From: Caballeronia calidae | Lineage (GTDB): Bacteria; Pseudomonadota; Gammaproteobacteria; Burkholderiales; Burkholderiaceae | Length of the DNA stretch: 64,000 nt | Assembly: GCF_900044055.2 (NCBI RefSeq) | Contig: NZ_FCOX02000015.1 | Span: 62,001 to 126,000 of the forward strand | Direction of reading: 5' to 3' | Shown here: piece after piece, positions 63,413 to 64,000 of the stretch | Layout: each line of letters opens with the position of its first letter | How positions within the stretch are numbered: position 1 is the stretch's first letter | Program-made: the position numbers and the translations under genes | The notes under the pieces: generated by a model | Databases searched by the model: none | The model's input: only the letters and a program-made list of their open reading frames with translations | What the model was told of the DNA's origin: nothing

Positions 63413-64000
63413 CAAGAAGCTGATCGCGATGCGCGTTGCACAGGAGCTGCGCCCGGGCTACCTCGTGAATCTGGGTATCGGTCTGCCGACGCTGGTCGCT
63501 GCCATGGTGCCCAAGGACGCCGATATCTTTTTTCAGTCGGAGAACGGCATCATCGGTATGCACGCCATTCCCGAGGAAGGCCTCGAAGCGGAAGACCTGA
63601 CTGACGCCGGCGGGAGTCCCATCAGTGCGCTCCCAGGCGCGGCGACGTTCGATAGTGCGATGTCTTTTGGCCTGATCCGCGGTGGCCATCTCGACGTGAC
63701 CGTGCTCGGCGGCCTTCAGGTCGATCAACAAGGGCGGCTTGCAAACTGGATGGTGCCCGGACACATGGTTCCGGGAATGGGAGGCGCGATGGATCTGGTC
63801 ACGGGCGCTCGCCGCGTCATCGTGGCCATGACACATACGGCGAAGGGCAAGCCGAAGATCGTCGAGAACAGTACGTTGCCGCTGACTTCCCAAAGGAGAG
63901 TGGACTTGATCGTGACCGAACTGGCGGTGATCAGGCCCTCGGAGCAAGGACTGGTCTTGCAGGAGCTCGCGCCGGGCGTTGATGTCGAAACCGTCCAGCG
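63405..64000 (+). CDS. 3-oxoacid CoA-transferase, subunit B (cut by the window edge)
   Basis: The frame starts MDDKKLIAMRVAQELRPGY at ATG 63405, overlaps subunit A by 8 bases and is open to the window end. It carries NLGIGLPTLVA and the catalytic Glu in FFQSENGIIGM, then GHLDVTVLGGLQVD and WMVPGHMVPGMGG. About 198 of the usual 210-220 residues are visible. Forms the catalytic beta subunit of the heterodimeric transferase with the preceding protein. Confidence 0.92.
   Translation, partial: MDDKKLIAMRVAQELRPGYLVNLGIGLPTLVAAMVPKDADIFFQSENGIIGMHAIPEEGLEAEDLTDAGGSPISALPGAATFDSAMSFGLIRGGHLDVTVLGGLQVDQQGRLANWMVPGHMVPGMGGAMDLVTGARRVIVAMTHTAKGKPKIVENSTLPLTSQRRVDLIVTELAVIRPSEQGLVLQELAPGVDVETVQ

Noticed and set aside
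1-64000. CRISPR arrays, tRNA or rRNA genes, prophage
   Set aside because: No regular short repeats with spacers, no cloverleaf with CCA-type acceptor, no rRNA signature and no phage structural genes were found by reading.

Overview
The window is GC-rich DNA (the exopolysaccharide block near 20-36 kb is noticeably less GC-rich) and reads as a Burkholderia sensu lato genome, most likely Caballeronia, Paraburkholderia or Burkholderia. That assignment is an inference from the LysR/AraC/TetR-controlled catabolic operons, OmpC-like porin, type II-like cellulose operon and BceE/BceF-like exopolysaccharide genes. No rRNA, tRNA or CRISPR array was seen.

Layout. (1) 1-3.5 kb: a minus-strand operon with a split transketolase (N and C halves) and an SDR dehydrogenase that runs off the left edge, with a divergent GcvA-like LysR regulator. 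(2) 3.6-19 kb: a small conserved gene, then a complete cellulose locus on the minus strand, transcribed bcsB-bcsZ-bcsC-bcsE-(BcsF-like)-bcsQ-bcsA-bcsG-(BcsR-like), many genes coupled by ATGA overlaps. (3) 19-20.7 kb: a gene-poor spacer with a clear intrinsic terminator. (4) 20.7-36.3 kb: a Wzx/Wzy-type exopolysaccharide locus: priming glycosyltransferase, GlxA-like regulator, Wza, a tandem copy of the Wza tail, Wzb, Wzc, flippase, GT52 sialyltransferase-like enzyme, polymerase, GT26 transferase, Tat-exported beta-helix protein, a CMP-sugar transferase fused to a PseG-like domain, and NeuB. The product is predicted to carry a nonulosonic (sialic-like) acid. An IS3 remnant ends it.

(5) 36.8-43.5 kb: an aromatic catabolic operon (FAH-family hydrolase, extradiol dioxygenase, FAD hydroxylase, porin, truncated MFS transporter) with a divergent TetR regulator and two operator-like palindromes placed on the promoter. 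(6) 43.7-45.1 kb: an orphan MurJ-like flippase. (7) 45.6-54.2 kb: an AraC regulator with a BKACE enzyme, MFS transporter, acetoacetyl-CoA synthetase and quinone oxidoreductase (an acetoacetate module), then broken genes: a TauD-like dioxygenase joined to an acyl-CoA ligase tail, and a decayed Rieske protein. (8) 54.2-56.5 kb: a small protein and a divergent response regulator / histidine kinase pair. (9) 57.2-61 kb: an AraC regulator convergent with the most striking gene, a 929-residue fusion of a BenC/GcoB-type reductase, a GntR-type FCD domain and a cytochrome P450. (10) 61.2-64 kb: remains of a tyrosine pathway (headless amino-acid permease, HPPD-fumarylacetoacetase chimera) followed by intact CoA-transferase subunits, the second running off the right edge.

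The right half shows repeated deletion scars, so it appears to be a catabolic region under active rearrangement. The left half is orderly and devoted to surface polysaccharides.
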